A DNA stretch of 55,809 nucleotides from Opitutaceae bacterium (GCA_947474995.1 CANJNJ010000009.1:1-55809); one strand, 5' to 3'; positions 26,278-36,067 are shown, counted from the stretch's first letter. Notes: a model not told the origin generated them from the letters alone. Made by a program: numbers and translations.

Positions 26278-27783
26278 ATGGCCAAAACGCATTCTGACAT
26301 CGGACTCATCGGGCTTGCCGTGATGGGTCAGAACCTCGCCCTGAATATCGCCGACCACGGCTTCCAAATCTCGGTTTACAACCGCACCACGGAGAAAACC
26401 GAGAAGTTCGCGGCGGAAAACCCGAACACTCCAGGTGGGTTAATCGGAACCAAGACGCTCCAGGAGTTTGTCCAGTCCCTCGCCAAGCCGCGCCGGGCCA
26501 TCATCCTGGTCCAGGCCGGCAAGGCCACCGATGCGGTCATCGACAGCCTCGTCCCTCTCTTCGAAAAGGACGACATCATCATCGACGGCGGCAACGCGCT
26601 TTGGACCGACACCATTCGCCGCGAAAAGGCGCTGAAGGAGAAGGGCCTGCGGTTCATTGGCAGCGGCGTGTCCGGCGGCGAAGAGGGTGCGCGCTTCGGC
26701 CCGGCCCTCATGCCGGGTGGCGATCGCGCCGCCTACGCCGAGATTGAATCAATTTGGAACGCGGTCGCCGCGAAGGTTGATGCCAAGACCGGTCGTCCCC
26801 TCGAGGGTGCCGCGCCGGGCAAGCCCATCGTCGGAGGGGTTCCTTGCGCCGCCTACATCGGTGAGAATGGGGCCGGTCACTACGTGAAGATGGTCCACAA
26901 CGGCATCGAATACGGCGACATGCAGATGATCTGTGAGTCGTACGATTTGATGAAGCGCCTCCTCGGCCTGAAGGCCCCGGAAATGGGCGCGATTTTCTCC
27001 GAATGGAACCAGGGCATGCTCGGCAGCTTCCTGATCGAAATCACGGCGGACATCCTCAAGCAGAAGGATCCCGTCACCAAGAAGCCGATCGTCGACGTCA
27101 TCCTCGACACCGCCGGCCAAAAAGGCACCGGCAAGTGGACCTCGGTCAATGCCCTCGACATGGGTGTGCCGGCCCCGACGATCGCCGAGTCCGTGTTCGC
27201 CCGCTGTCTCAGCGCGATCAAGGAGGAACGCGTCGCCGCTTCGAAGATCTTGAAGGGCCCGAAGAAGAAATACCGCGGCTCGAAGAAGGCGCTCGTCGCT
27301 GCGATTCACGATGCCCTCTACTGCTCGAAGATTTGCTCTTACGCCCAGGGCTTCCAACTGATTCGCGAGGCGCAGAAGGAGTACAAGTGGAAGCTGAATT
27401 TCGGCGAGATCGCCCAGATCTGGCGGGGTGGCTGCATCATCCGCGCCGTGTTCCTGCAGAAGATCACCGAGGCCTACACGCGCAATCCGGATCTCGCGAA
27501 CCTGCTCCTCGACCCCTATTTCAACAAGACCGTCAAGAAGGCCCAGGAAAACTGGCGCAAGGTGGTGTCCATCGCCAGCGAGTGCGGCGTGCCGGTCCCG
27601 ACCTTCGGTTCCGCCCTTTCCTACTACGACGGCTATCGTTCGGCCCGGTTGCCCGCCAACCTGCTGCAGGGCCAGCGTGACTTCTTCGGCGCCCACACGT
27701 ACGAGCGCACCGACCAGCCGCGCGGGAAGTTCTACCACATCGATTGGCCCGAGCCCGTCCGCCCGCAGTTGGAAATCAAATAA
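26278..27783 (+). CDS. gnd: 6-phosphogluconate dehydrogenase, decarboxylating
   Basis: NADP-dependent enzyme of 501 residues of the oxidative pentose phosphate pathway, converting 6-phosphogluconate to ribulose 5-phosphate and carbon dioxide. Seen: [16 protein letters not shown] (residues ~8-23, dinucleotide site), [11 protein letters not shown] near 34, [21 protein letters not shown] near 127-147, [19 protein letters not shown] near 200 (catalytic Lys) and [14 protein letters not shown] near the end. An extra ~20-residue charged loop ([14 protein letters not shown]) before the catalytic Lys is longer than in many homologues. Likely monocistronic; a hairpin follows. Confidence 0.96.
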   Translation: MAKTHSDIGLIGLAVMGQNLALNIADHGFQISVYNRTTEKTEKFAAENPNTPGGLIGTKTLQEFVQSLAKPRRAIILVQAGKATDAVIDSLVPLFEKDDIIIDGGNALWTDTIRREKALKEKGLRFIGSGVSGGEEGARFGPALMPGGDRAAYAEIESIWNAVAAKVDAKTGRPLEGAAPGKPIVGGVPCAAYIGENGAGHYVKMVHNGIEYGDMQMICESYDLMKRLLGLKAPEMGAIFSEWNQGMLGSFLIEITADILKQKDPVTKKPIVDVILDTAGQKGTGKWTSVNALDMGVPAPTIAESVFARCLSAIKEERVAASKILKGPKKKYRGSKKALVAAIHDALYCSKICSYAQGFQLIREAQKEYKWKLNFGEIAQIWRGGCIIRAVFLQKITEAYTRNPDLANLLLDPYFNKTVKKAQENWRKVVSIASECGVPVPTFGSALSYYDGYRSARLPANLLQGQRDFFGAHTYERTDQPRGKFYHIDWPEPVRPQLEIK

Positions 27784-27797
27784 GTCCGATCCAAACG

Positions 27798-27826
27798 CGT
27801 CGTGTCAGCCAATCGGTGACACGACG
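27798..27826 (+). terminator. Hairpin after gnd
   Basis: CGTCGTGTCA (27798-27807) and TGACACGACG (27817-27826) form a perfect 10-base stem with a 9-base loop, 14 bases after the gnd stop. The following T run is short (GTCTTC). Confidence 0.65.
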
Positions 27827-27937
27827 TCTTCGGCGGCGGCGGAAGCCTCAGGCGAAGTAAGGCTGCGTTTCGCCGCTTTCCAACGTTTGCCGCCCCTCAC
27901 GGCTGGCCTTTCCCCGTGGGAATGCTTTACTCCCGCG

Positions 27938-28630
27938 ATGATTTTCGGTCGGTTGCTCCTCCCTGCCCTGCTCATGCTGGGCGCGCTGCCGCGGGCCGTC
28001 GTGGCGGCCACGCCAACCGCCGCCCCGCCGCCCGCGACCGAATTGAAACACTGGGTCGTCGAGCAAATGCCCGGCGGCCGGACGACGGAGCGCGACGATG
28101 TCCTGGAAATCGAAGACGCCGCCGGGTGCACGGCCTGGTGGCGGGAGAAGCTGACCGGGCCCGTTGAAATCACCTACGACGTGACCGTCGTGTTTGCCGG
28201 CGGCCCGCTGGACCGCGTCTCCGATCTCAATTGTTTTTGGATGGCAGCCGATCCGGGCGCAACTACCGCCCCTTTCGTGACGCGGCGCCGCAGTGGAAAA
28301 TTCCCCGACTACGATTCGCTCTTCACCTACTACGTCGGTTGCGGCGGGAACGAAAACACCACGACCCGCTTTCGACGCTACGACGGCACGGCGGCGCGGC
28401 CGCTCCTGCCCGAGCACGATCTCCGCGAGAAGAAATTTCTCCTCGAGCCCGGCCGCACGTACCACATCCGGCTCGTGGCCCGCGATGGTCTCGCGGAATT
28501 CTATCGGGACGGAGAAAAATTTTTCTCCTTTCGCGATCCGGCGCCGTTGGCCAGCGGATGGTTCGCGATCCGCACGGTCAAGAGCCACCTCATCGTGCGC
28601 CACGTCACCATCCGGCGCGGCGCGCCTTGA
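27938..28630 (+). CDS. Exported DUF6250 (concanavalin-like) protein
   Basis: Predicted secreted protein of 230 residues. Signal peptide (IFGRLLLPALLMLGALPRAVVAA) followed by a single domain matching DUF6250. Seen: WVVEQMPGG near residue 37, DDVLEIEDAAGCTAWW near 50, DRVSDLNCFWMAADP near 86, SGKFPDYDSLFTYYVGCGGNENTTTRFRRYDG across 110-142, and YRDGEKFFSFRDPAP near 190. The fold is probably a beta-jellyroll. Relatives are often found with pectin or other polysaccharide-degrading enzymes (from memory of the family). The ATG at 27938 fits the signal peptide, and it precedes a symporter gene. Confidence 0.8.
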   Translation: MIFGRLLLPALLMLGALPRAVVAATPTAAPPPATELKHWVVEQMPGGRTTERDDVLEIEDAAGCTAWWREKLTGPVEITYDVTVVFAGGPLDRVSDLNCFWMAADPGATTAPFVTRRRSGKFPDYDSLFTYYVGCGGNENTTTRFRRYDGTAARPLLPEHDLREKKFLLEPGRTYHIRLVARDGLAEFYRDGEKFFSFRDPAPLASGWFAIRTVKSHLIVRHVTIRRGAP

Positions 28631-28700
28631 GGCCGCGACGCCATGCGCCGAGAACCTGGGATGAACTTTGGCTTTCGCAATCACGGGTCTTGCTGGGGAC

Positions 28701-28752
28701 GCGACGCCCTCGTCGCGTTGCCTGCGAAGAAATGCCGCGACGAGGGCGTCGC
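28701..28752. repeat. Perfect 17-base palindrome
   Basis: GCGACGCCCTCGTCGCG (28701-28717) and its complement (28736-28752) sit between the DUF6250 and symporter genes, 54 bases before the symporter start. Confidence 0.8.
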
Positions 28753-28806
28753 GGCTCCAAGGATCGTTGGCTGAAAATGCATGACAGCGGCTGACCGTTT
28801 CGTCCC

Positions 28807-30363
28807 GTGACCGAGCCGCTTTCACTGCGCACGCTGGCCTGGCCCGACTATCTGGCGCTCACGCTTTATTTCGCGGCTAATCTCGGCATCGGCTGGTGGT
28901 TCGCGCGCCACCGCCGTTCCGGCAACGACTTCTTTCTCGGCGGCCGCAAGGTCGCGTGGTGGGCCGCGGGCATCAGCTTTTTTGCCACCAGCACTAGCAG
29001 TATCAGCTTCATGGCGCTGCCGGCGAAAACATTTCAATCCGACTGGCTCGCTTTCGGTTCCGGCCCGGCGCAGTCCTTCGCCGGCGTCGTGGTGGGTTTC
29101 GTCTTCGTGGGCCTTTTGCGCCGGCTGAACATGACGACGATCTTCGACTACCTTGAGCGTCGGTTCGATCGGCGGGTGCGGCTGCTCGGCGCCGGGCTGG
29201 CCGTGCTGCTCAAGGTTTGCGGGCGGATGAGCGTCGTCATGCTGCTGCCCGCGCTGGCGCTCGCGACGGTGACCGGGCTGAACGTTTACCTCAGCATCCT
29301 GCTGATGGGCGTCGTCACGACGATCTATGCGATGGAGGGCGGCTTCGAGGCCGTGGTGTGGACCGATGTGATGCAGGTCGGCGTGATGTTCGGCGGCGTC
29401 GCGGCCGCGCTTTGGTTCATCGCCCGCGGCGTCGACGGCGGCCTCGCCGGCATCATTCAAACCGGCGCGACGACGGGAAAGTTTCAGATGGTCGCGTGGG
29501 AGTGGGATGCCACGCAGCCGACGGTGTGGGTGTTCATCGGCATGTTCCTGGGTTCGATTTTCACGCAGCTCGCGGATCAGCCGTTGATGCAACGGGCGCT
29601 CGCGACGTCCGATGCCGGCGCGGCCCGGCGCACCGTGGTGCTGGGTACCTTGATCGGTCTGCCCAGCACCGTGGTGTTCTTCTTCGTCGGCACGGCGCTG
29701 CACGTTTTCTACCGCGCCCACCCCGAGCGCCTATCGAGTGCGCTGCCCAACGACGCGATCTTTCCCTACTTCATCGTCAACGAAATGCCACGCGGGCTGG
29801 TTGGCTTGATCATCGCCGGACTCTTCGCGGCGGCAATGGGAGCGCTGTCGAGCGCCCTCAACGCCACCGCCGCCATCATGGTGAGCGACTTCTATGGCAC
29901 GCTGCGTCCGGCGACCACCGAGACGGAGCGCGGGCAGCTGGCGCGGCGGGCGACGCTCATCGCGGGCTTGGTCGCCACGGCCATGGCGGCGATCATCGCC
30001 TCGCTCCACGTGGAGTCGCTCTGGGATCAATTCCTGAAACTCGTCGCCCTCATCGGCGGCGGCTTCCCGGGAGTGTTTGCGCTCGGTCTCCTCACCCGCC
30101 GGGCGAACGCCCCCGGCGTCATGGTGGGCGCGGTCGTCAGTATCGCCGTCACCTGGTGGGTGCAGAATTTCACCGCCACGAATGTCTTCCTCCACGGGTT
30201 TGTCGCGGTCGGGACGTGCGTGATCGTCGGCTACGCTGCCAGCTTCTGCTTCCGCGCTCGCCGTCCGGCGGAATCCAGCGATGTGCTCACGCTCTGGGAC
30301 CTCGGTCCGTCCCGCCGCGGCGGCAAAGATCCTCGGAGCACTGGAGAAACCCGGGCGATGTAG
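28807..30363 (+). CDS. Sodium:solute symporter (SSS family)
   Basis: Inner-membrane sodium-coupled transporter of 518 residues with about 13 predicted helices. Seen: DYLALTLYFAANLGIGWW near residue 14-31, DFFLGGRKVAWWAAGISFFATSTSSISFMALP (residues ~40-72, the family's first-core-helix region with the serine-rich sodium site), and GALSSALNATAAIMVSDFY near 345-364 (second sodium-site helix). The substrate is probably a sugar or sugar acid, given the neighbouring genes. The start is GTG at 28807. The TAG stop at 30361-30363 lies inside a family C repeat. Confidence 0.9.
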   Translation: MTEPLSLRTLAWPDYLALTLYFAANLGIGWWFARHRRSGNDFFLGGRKVAWWAAGISFFATSTSSISFMALPAKTFQSDWLAFGSGPAQSFAGVVVGFVFVGLLRRLNMTTIFDYLERRFDRRVRLLGAGLAVLLKVCGRMSVVMLLPALALATVTGLNVYLSILLMGVVTTIYAMEGGFEAVVWTDVMQVGVMFGGVAAALWFIARGVDGGLAGIIQTGATTGKFQMVAWEWDATQPTVWVFIGMFLGSIFTQLADQPLMQRALATSDAGAARRTVVLGTLIGLPSTVVFFFVGTALHVFYRAHPERLSSALPNDAIFPYFIVNEMPRGLVGLIIAGLFAAAMGALSSALNATAAIMVSDFYGTLRPATTETERGQLARRATLIAGLVATAMAAIIASLHVESLWDQFLKLVALIGGGFPGVFALGLLTRRANAPGVMVGAVVSIAVTWWVQNFTATNVFLHGFVAVGTCVIVGYAASFCFRARRPAESSDVLTLWDLGPSRRGGKDPRSTGETRAM

Positions 30364-30402
30364 CCGGGGCTTTGACCCCGGCCCGACCTCAGCGAGGCCG
30401 GC
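30360..30402 (+). repeat. Family C repeat supplying the symporter stop
   Basis: GTAGCCGGGGCTTTGACCCC contains the hairpin CCGGGGC-TTT-GACCCCGG (30364-30381). The TAG at its left edge is the symporter stop codon. Confidence 0.7.
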
Positions 30403-30506
30403 TGCAGTCAGGCAGGTTTTTTACCGCCGATTTCACCGATGGGCACAGATGCGGGAGGCATTTTCCTTCGCGTCTCTGCGCCTCTGCGCGAGTTAAACTG
30501 CCTTGA

Positions 30507-30556
30507 GCAAACCAATCTCTCCCGCCCGCTTCGCTCAAGGCGCGGAGGTGCAAAGA
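30507..30556 (+). repeat. Dispersed repeat family E, copy 2
   Basis: Near-identical to 17962-18011, built around TCTCCCGCCCGCTTCGCTCA and GGCGCGGAGG. It lies between the symporter and oxidoreductase genes. Confidence 0.7.
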
Positions 30557-30594
30557 AGCCAAGCCAAAGAGCCAAGCGACGGCGGGAGTTCGGC

Positions 30595-31830
30595 TCAGCG
30601 CGCGGTGCCAGTGGTCTCGACCGCCGGCACGGTCCAGCAGCCGCCAAATTCCCGGTAGTCTTTCAGTGATTGCATCGGGTTGGACCGGGCCCATTTCGCA
30701 CCGACCTCGCTGAACAGCGCGCCCTGTTTCGCGGCCGCGGCGATCGTTTCATCGAGGTCGCGGCCAAGAGAGGCGGTCCCCTGACCGGCGTCACCCTTGG
30801 CGCACGCCAGATCGGCGATGGGAAAGAATTCGTGCAGGGCGTTCACGACGAGCGTATGGCTGCGGGCGAGCGATGGCTCGACGATGAAGTCATTTTCTCC
30901 GCGCAATCGCGTGACGACGGCCTCGAGCACGCGCAGGCGGGTTTCCAGCTGGTCCGGCACGGGAAAGGTTTCGGTCGCTCCGCTGGTGCGCCTGACCGTG
31001 TAGTCTTTTTCGTAGGTCCAGCGGATTTCACCGTGATCGCCGAGGAGGTGAATGTCGGGCGGTCGATCCTCGACCCCCGAGTGAGATCCGTAGAAAAGAA
31101 TTTCCACCCCACTCGCGGTCCGGGCGCGCAGGCTGACGGTGTCGAAACTCTCCATGGGTCGGAACCGGCTGAGCTCGGCTTCGAGCGTGACGACGGGCGA
31201 CGCGGTGGAGGGCTTTGCGCCGGTCCAAAAAAGCGCCAGCATCAAAAAATGAGCGAAGGCGTTATTGACCGGGGAATCGAGCACCCACGCCTCGCCCACG
31301 CGCAGCCGGCCCGCCCAGTTGTTGCGCGCATAATAGGCGGGGCCGCGCGGCCATTGGGCCCGCACGGTGATGCGCCGCAGGGTTCCAAGGTCACCGCGCA
31401 GGACGCGTGATTTGATGTCATGCGCGGCGGGCACGCAGAGTTCCTGAAAACCCACGGCGACCAGTCGCTCGGCCTTGCGCTGCGCCGCCTCGATCGCATC
31501 GATCTCCTGCAGCGTCGCCGCGATCGGCTTTTCCACCAGCACGTGGGCGCCCGCGTTCAGGGCGGCGATGGCCATCGGCGCGTGCCATTGAATTCCGGTA
31601 GGAAGCAGCACGAGGTCGATGTGCCCGGAGAGCGCGAGCATCATTTCCTCGAAGCGGCCAAAGATTTTCACACCGTGGCGCCGCAGCCGGGCACAAAGGG
31701 TCGCTGCTTCCGGTTCGTTGATGACCACGGCGCCGACCAGCTGCAGCTGGCCCAGCAAGGATTGCTCCATCGCCATCAGGAGATGCCAGCGGCCATAGCC
31801 CGTCACGCCAACCAGTGCGGCCCGAATCAT
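30595..31830 (-). CDS. Gfo/Idh/MocA-family oxidoreductase
   Basis: NAD(P)-dependent sugar-type dehydrogenase of 411 residues. Seen: AALVGVTGYGRWHLLM (residues ~4-19, with G-x-x-G-x-G-like cofactor site), VLLPTGIQWHAPMAIAALNAGAHVLVEKPIAAT across 75-107 with the conserved EKP lysine, and a C-terminal sheet region including HLLGDHGEIRW near 258. The catalytic histidine of typical members is less obvious (candidate SPVNNAFAHFLM near 186-197). It is divergent from the LacI-type regulator, which may control it. Probably acts on a sugar or inositol derivative. Confidence 0.86.
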   Translation of the reverse strand: MIRAALVGVTGYGRWHLLMAMEQSLLGQLQLVGAVVINEPEAATLCARLRRHGVKIFGRFEEMMLALSGHIDLVLLPTGIQWHAPMAIAALNAGAHVLVEKPIAATLQEIDAIEAAQRKAERLVAVGFQELCVPAAHDIKSRVLRGDLGTLRRITVRAQWPRGPAYYARNNWAGRLRVGEAWVLDSPVNNAFAHFLMLALFWTGAKPSTASPVVTLEAELSRFRPMESFDTVSLRARTASGVEILFYGSHSGVEDRPPDIHLLGDHGEIRWTYEKDYTVRRTSGATETFPVPDQLETRLRVLEAVVTRLRGENDFIVEPSLARSHTLVVNALHEFFPIADLACAKGDAGQGTASLGRDLDETIAAAAKQGALFSEVGAKWARSNPMQSLKDYREFGGCWTVPAVETTGTAR

Positions 31831-31851
31831 CGGACTGGAAAGGTTAGCTTT

Positions 31852-31921
31852 GCGCGCGCCCGCCCTCGGTCGCTGAACCGGAGGCGGCCGAGGTCGGGCG
31901 CGCTCCCAAAAGAATCCGGGT
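31852..31921. repeat. Dispersed repeat family D, copy 1
   Basis: CGCGCGCCCGCCCTCGGTCG and CTGAACCGGAGGCG with an inverted half (CCGAGGTCGGGCGCGC), then AATCCGGGTA. A related unit with the same order, ending in ATCCGGGTA, lies at 39038-39116. Confidence 0.65.
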
Positions 31922-32031
31922 ACATATAGTGGGTGTCTTTGTGCGGCGCCCGGCGGAAAACCGGCGACCAGACAGGAAATGGGCTTGTCGGTTCAAAGTC
32001 ATCCCAACTGAATTGGATGCGTTGCAAGACC

Positions 32032-33054
32032 ATGCCCAAAGCCACCCTTCGCGCGCTCGCTGAAAGCTGTGGCGTGTCCGCCGCGACGGTGTCGCGGGCG
32101 CTGTCGGGACACCCCAACGTGCGGGCCGACGTTCGCGCGCGGGTTGAGGCGGCGGCGCGTGAGCAGGGCTATCAGCGCAATCACCTTGTTGGCGCCATCA
32201 TGGCCCAGGTGCGCGCGGCGCGAACCCAGCAGTTTCTCGGCAACCTGGCGTTTGTTCACGTGCCCTCGCCGGAGCAGGCGCGGCTGCGGCCGATGCAAGT
32301 GCGCATGGTTCGGGCAGCGGAGGAGCGCGCCCGGGAACTCGGCTTTCACTTGGACGTCCTGCACCTTGATGCCGCCCGCAACGCGCCGGCGACACTTGGG
32401 CGCATCCTGCATGCGCGGGGCGTCCAGGGCGTCGTCTTTCTTTACTCCCGTCCGACTGACGCGGTGAATGGGTTTCCCTGGCAGCTCTTTGCCTCGGTCG
32501 AAATCGACTACGGTTCGCCCGAGCTGAAGCAGCACACGGTGTCGATCGATCACCACCTGACGCTGACTGGGGCGCTCATGCGGTTGCGTATCCTCGGGTA
32601 CCACCGCTGCGGACTTTTCATCGAGCGGCACAAGGATGAGCGGCTGATTTTCAAATGGTCGGCGGCCTTTCGATCGTTTCAGGAGAATCAAGGAGGCATC
32701 GGCAGGGTGCCGGTGCTAGTCGCCGAGACGATGACCGCGGAAAAATTTCTGGCGTGGCATGGGGAACATCGCCCTGGATTGGTGATCGGCCACGTGGACA
32801 AGGCTGTCGGTTGGCTGCGGCGCGCGGGTGTACCGGTTCCGGCGGGCACGGGATTCTTCAACTTGAACTGGAACGAACGGACGATCCGTTGCGCCGGGCT
32901 CGATCTGCGGCCGGAATTGCAGGGCGTCGCCGCCGTTGAATCACTGGTTGGACAGATCCACCGGAATGAGCGCGGTCTGCCAGCGGACCCGCACACCGTG
33001 ATGGTGGGCGGCCGCTGGGTTGATGGACCCACCCTGCGGAAATCCGTAGCCTGA
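32032..33054 (+). CDS. LacI-family transcriptional regulator
   Basis: Repressor-type regulator of 340 residues. The N-terminal helix-turn-helix (TLRALAESCGVSAATVSRALSGHP, residues ~4-27) and hinge (RVEAAAREQGYQRN) precede a periplasmic-binding-protein-like effector domain. Landmarks: GVQGVVFLYSRP near 134, SIDHHLTLTGALMRLRILGYHRCG near 173-196, and PADPHTVMVGGRWVDGPT at the end. The ATG at 32032 (MPKATLR) is chosen because the HTH starts there; upstream codons read through repeat DNA. It lies divergent from the Gfo/Idh/MocA gene, a classic position for local control of sugar genes. Confidence 0.9.
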   Translation: MPKATLRALAESCGVSAATVSRALSGHPNVRADVRARVEAAAREQGYQRNHLVGAIMAQVRAARTQQFLGNLAFVHVPSPEQARLRPMQVRMVRAAEERARELGFHLDVLHLDAARNAPATLGRILHARGVQGVVFLYSRPTDAVNGFPWQLFASVEIDYGSPELKQHTVSIDHHLTLTGALMRLRILGYHRCGLFIERHKDERLIFKWSAAFRSFQENQGGIGRVPVLVAETMTAEKFLAWHGEHRPGLVIGHVDKAVGWLRRAGVPVPAGTGFFNLNWNERTIRCAGLDLRPELQGVAAVESLVGQIHRNERGLPADPHTVMVGGRWVDGPTLRKSVA

Positions 33055-33073
33055 TTCATAGACTCTGGCTCGA

Positions 33074-33160
33074 GGTGGGCCGGGCACTCCGTGCGCGGCT
33101 TCCGGGTGGCTGGGAAAGGCGCTCCGACAATTCTGCCGCGCACGGAGAGCCCGGCCCACC
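33074..33160. repeat. Palindromic repeat family B, copy 3
   Basis: Arms 33074-33098 and 33136-33160 match at 24 of 25 positions and contain the family core GGTGGGCCGGGCACTCCGTG. It lies between convergent genes, twenty bases after the regulator stop. Confidence 0.85.
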
Positions 33161-33179
33161 TTCAAGGCGAAGCCGGCAG

Positions 33180-34187
33180 CTATTTTCCCTTGGCCTGCGA
33201 CCACGCCAAAACCTTATCCGCCGCGGCGAGGGCCTTCGCATCTCCGCGTTCGAGTCCGTAATGCGTCAGCGCAAAAACGACCTCGTTGTAATTCACGCCC
33301 TTCGATTGGCCGAGATAAGTTTCGGTTCCGACACCGGTGCGCGTGTTGGCCGAGACGTCGACTTCCCCGCTCTCCCGAATCATGGTGAGCTGCCATGCGA
33401 CCACCGCGGGCAGGGCGGCGGCAAATTCGGGGAGCGCGAGATGCGCGGCCAGCTGCTCACCGAAAAGAATCGAAACCGCGTTGTAGCTCGAGTCGCGTCC
33501 GCCCTTTTCGATGAAGACCCCTCCTTCGTCCCGCAGGGTCAGCGCGAGCGCCACCAGTTGGTGCGCCGTCGCCACCAGCTGGTCGTCATGGAGCACGAGC
33601 CCGCAAAGGCCGAAAGCCTTGGCCGCGATGAAGAGCCGGTTCACCGCCTTGCTGCTGTTTTCAATAATGGTGTCGTAGCCGGCTTGGATGAACGCACACC
33701 CGCGTCGCACCTTCGGTTCGAGGGCAGCGATGCGCGCATGAAAATGAGCTTCGTGGGGCGACTCCCGGATGACGAGAACGGCCCGGCCGAGTTCCTGCAT
33801 AAAAAAGAACGCCGCTTGGACGCGAGCGGTGTGTGGGTCGGCCGGACCGATGTCGCCCTTGCCCCGAGGGTTGGATTCGAACCCGCCGTCGGGCAGTTGG
33901 TGGGCAAATGCGGTGTCGATGGCCCTCCAGGCATCGTCGGCCGCGGCCAGATTCCCGGCGACGACGGCGGCCACCACGGCTCGGCAGCCGCCGCGCTGCA
34001 TCCCCGCTTCCATCCAGCGTTTTTCGCTCCGATTGCCGCCGGTGAACCCGTTGGCATCCGGTCGGTCACCGGCAGAAAGCGCGGCGAGGCGGCCCGCCGG
34101 GAAATTTTTCAGCAGCTCGTATTCCGAAGCGGGGGCTTTAAACGGCACCGCTGACAGCAGCAAAAGAGGGAGAAGAAAACGCTTCAT
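33180..34187 (-). CDS. Exported helical protein, paralogue of 36068-37096
   Basis: Predicted secreted protein of 335 residues; no named family recognised. Signal peptide (KRFLLPLLLLSAVPF), then repeated amphipathic helices suggestive of an alpha/alpha-toroid. Segments shared with the paralogue include QAAFFFMQELGRAVLVIRES, NRLFIAAKAFGLCGLVLHDD and GGRDSSYNAVSILFG. The conserved ESPHEAHFHAR and GGRDSSYN stretches are candidate active-site or ligand-binding patches. The start overlaps the stop of the upstream sulfatase by ATGA, so both are in one operon. Best guess is a polysaccharide lyase-like or glycan-binding protein. Confidence 0.72.
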   Translation of the reverse strand: MKRFLLPLLLLSAVPFKAPASEYELLKNFPAGRLAALSAGDRPDANGFTGGNRSEKRWMEAGMQRGGCRAVVAAVVAGNLAAADDAWRAIDTAFAHQLPDGGFESNPRGKGDIGPADPHTARVQAAFFFMQELGRAVLVIRESPHEAHFHARIAALEPKVRRGCAFIQAGYDTIIENSSKAVNRLFIAAKAFGLCGLVLHDDQLVATAHQLVALALTLRDEGGVFIEKGGRDSSYNAVSILFGEQLAAHLALPEFAAALPAVVAWQLTMIRESGEVDVSANTRTGVGTETYLGQSKGVNYNEVVFALTHYGLERGDAKALAAADKVLAWSQAKGK

Positions 34188-35851
34188 GGGGTAAAGGAGG
34201 CCATCCATTCAATTTCGGGCCACGCGGGCGACATCGGTTGCGGCGTTCCGGGCGTTGAGCGGCCCTGCTCGACATAACGGCGCAGTAGCCGGCCGAGGCG
34301 CTGGACGATTTCGGGATGCGCGGCGGCCACGTTGTTCTTTTCCCCGGGATCGGAGGAGAGATCGTAAAGCTGGAACGGTGGAAGTACGCTCAGGTCCGCG
34401 ATCGGCACGCTGAGCCACTGACTGGGCTTGGTCGTTGGCGAACTCCATCCGCCAGAGCCGGGCCAGAGCAAAAGTTTCCACTGGCCCTGGCGAATCGTGA
34501 ACCGGCCATCTCCGGAATGATGGACCAGCGCTTCGCGCAAAGGCTTGGCCGGTTTCGCGCCCCGCAGTAGCGGAAGCAGGCTGACGCTGTCCTCTGCCGC
34601 ACCTTCCGGCAGCTTCGCGCCGAGCAGCTCGGCACACGCGGCAAAAAAATCCAGCTGGCCGACCAGCTCGGCGGTACGACCGCCGGCCGGCGTGTGGCCG
34701 GGCCATCGCGCAAGGTAGGGAATCCGGTGTCCGCCCTCAAAAAGGTCGGACTTGTAGCCGCGGTAGCCCGCACTCGGCTCGTGGTGCAGGGCCTGCAACG
34801 CCGCGAGCCCGGCGGCGGGCGCAAAGCCATTGTCGGCCGTGAATATGACGATCGTGTTTTGCGCGAGGCCGCTCTTTTCCAGCGCCGCGAGAACCTTGCC
34901 CACGTCGGCATCGACCTGGGTGACGAAATCCCCGTAGAGCGTCGTGTGGGTTTTGCCTTCGAATTCCGGCGTCGGCAAAAGCGGCGTGTGCGGGGCGGCG
35001 AGGGCGAGATAAAGAAAGAAGGGCTTTCGGTCGCGCTCCGCCGCGCGTTCGGCGAGATAGGCGGTGGCCTTGGCGATCAGCCGCGGCTCGACCTCTTCCA
35101 TCTTGAAATCCGAGCTGATAGGTCCGGCGCGCCACAGCTTCGGCGGCGGGCTGTCGGTCACCCGGCCGGTCGGCACCATCGTCGCCTTCGTTTGATCGAG
35201 CCAGACATAGGGCGGCATGTCGAGTGAGGCCGTGAGCCCAAAGAAACGATCGAAGCCGTGCGCGAGTGGGCCGCCACCAAACGGCCGCGCAAAAGCGACG
35301 TCCTCGGGGTTGGGTCCGTTGCGTTCCCAATCGACGCCGAGGTGCCACTTGCCGAACATCGCCGTGGCATAGCCCTGGGCGCGCAGAAATTCCGGCAGCG
35401 TGAGCCGACCGGGTTCAATGATCCCTCGGTCGTAGCCATTGGCGACACCCTGCTTCAACGCGCCTCGCCACGCATAGCGACCCGTCAGAAACGCATAGCG
35501 GCTCGGAGTGCAGAGGGCCGAGGCCGCGTGGGCGTCGGTGAACATCAGGCCTTGGGAGGCCAGTCGATCGAGATTCGGTGTCCGCCACTTGCTGCCCGGA
35601 CTGAAGCACGAGACGTCGCCGATGCCGAGATCGTCGGCCAGGATGTAAACGATGTTGGGTCGTTCGGCGGTCGCGGCCGACGCGACGCCACAACCAAACC
35701 ACAAGGCGAGTGCCCACACAAAGGCACAAAAATTACCGAGGCTGCGGTGAAGATTTTTCCCGGGCCTACAAGTCCATGCAGACTCCCGTCGTGGCGAATG
35801 ATCTTTGTATTGCTGTCCCGCAGAGTCCTCGCAAGCCGCGATGAATTTCAT
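34184..35851 (-). CDS. Arylsulfatase-type sulfatase
   Basis: Exported family S1 sulfatase hydrolysing sulfate esters, probably on a polysaccharide. Seen: RPNIVYILADDLGIGDV (metal-binding DD pair, residues ~64-80), LCTPSRYAFLTGRYAW (CxPSR motif whose Cys becomes formylglycine, ~113), MFGKWHLGV near 171, and FTADNGFAP near 346. About 555 residues from the ATG at 35851. The start is uncertain: the signal-peptide-like core (FVWALALWFGCGVASAA) begins near residue 45, and a GTG at 35719 would give a shorter, more typical leader. Needs a maturase (FGE or anaerobic sulfatase-maturing enzyme), not seen here. Overlaps the next gene by 4 bases. Confidence 0.9.
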   Translation of the reverse strand: MKFIAACEDSAGQQYKDHSPRRESAWTCRPGKNLHRSLGNFCAFVWALALWFGCGVASAATAERPNIVYILADDLGIGDVSCFSPGSKWRTPNLDRLASQGLMFTDAHAASALCTPSRYAFLTGRYAWRGALKQGVANGYDRGIIEPGRLTLPEFLRAQGYATAMFGKWHLGVDWERNGPNPEDVAFARPFGGGPLAHGFDRFFGLTASLDMPPYVWLDQTKATMVPTGRVTDSPPPKLWRAGPISSDFKMEEVEPRLIAKATAYLAERAAERDRKPFFLYLALAAPHTPLLPTPEFEGKTHTTLYGDFVTQVDADVGKVLAALEKSGLAQNTIVIFTADNGFAPAAGLAALQALHHEPSAGYRGYKSDLFEGGHRIPYLARWPGHTPAGGRTAELVGQLDFFAACAELLGAKLPEGAAEDSVSLLPLLRGAKPAKPLREALVHHSGDGRFTIRQGQWKLLLWPGSGGWSSPTTKPSQWLSVPIADLSVLPPFQLYDLSSDPGEKNNVAAAHPEIVQRLGRLLRRYVEQGRSTPGTPQPMSPAWPEIEWMASFTP

Positions 35852-36067
35852 GGCCGTCACGGTCGCCAGTGGGGACGAGAACAGGCCCCGGGTTCTTACA
35901 GGAGGACAAACCGAGGCCAGGCGGAGGGAGGGATCTCTGAATGTCCTCGGATGGGCCTCCTGTGCAAAAGGATTGGGGTTTAGTTGCGGCTCCGCCGCTC
36001 TACGTTTTTTTGTGGCCATAAAATTTCCGGAGTGCAGCGGGACGACATTACGAGCGACTGACCGGCT

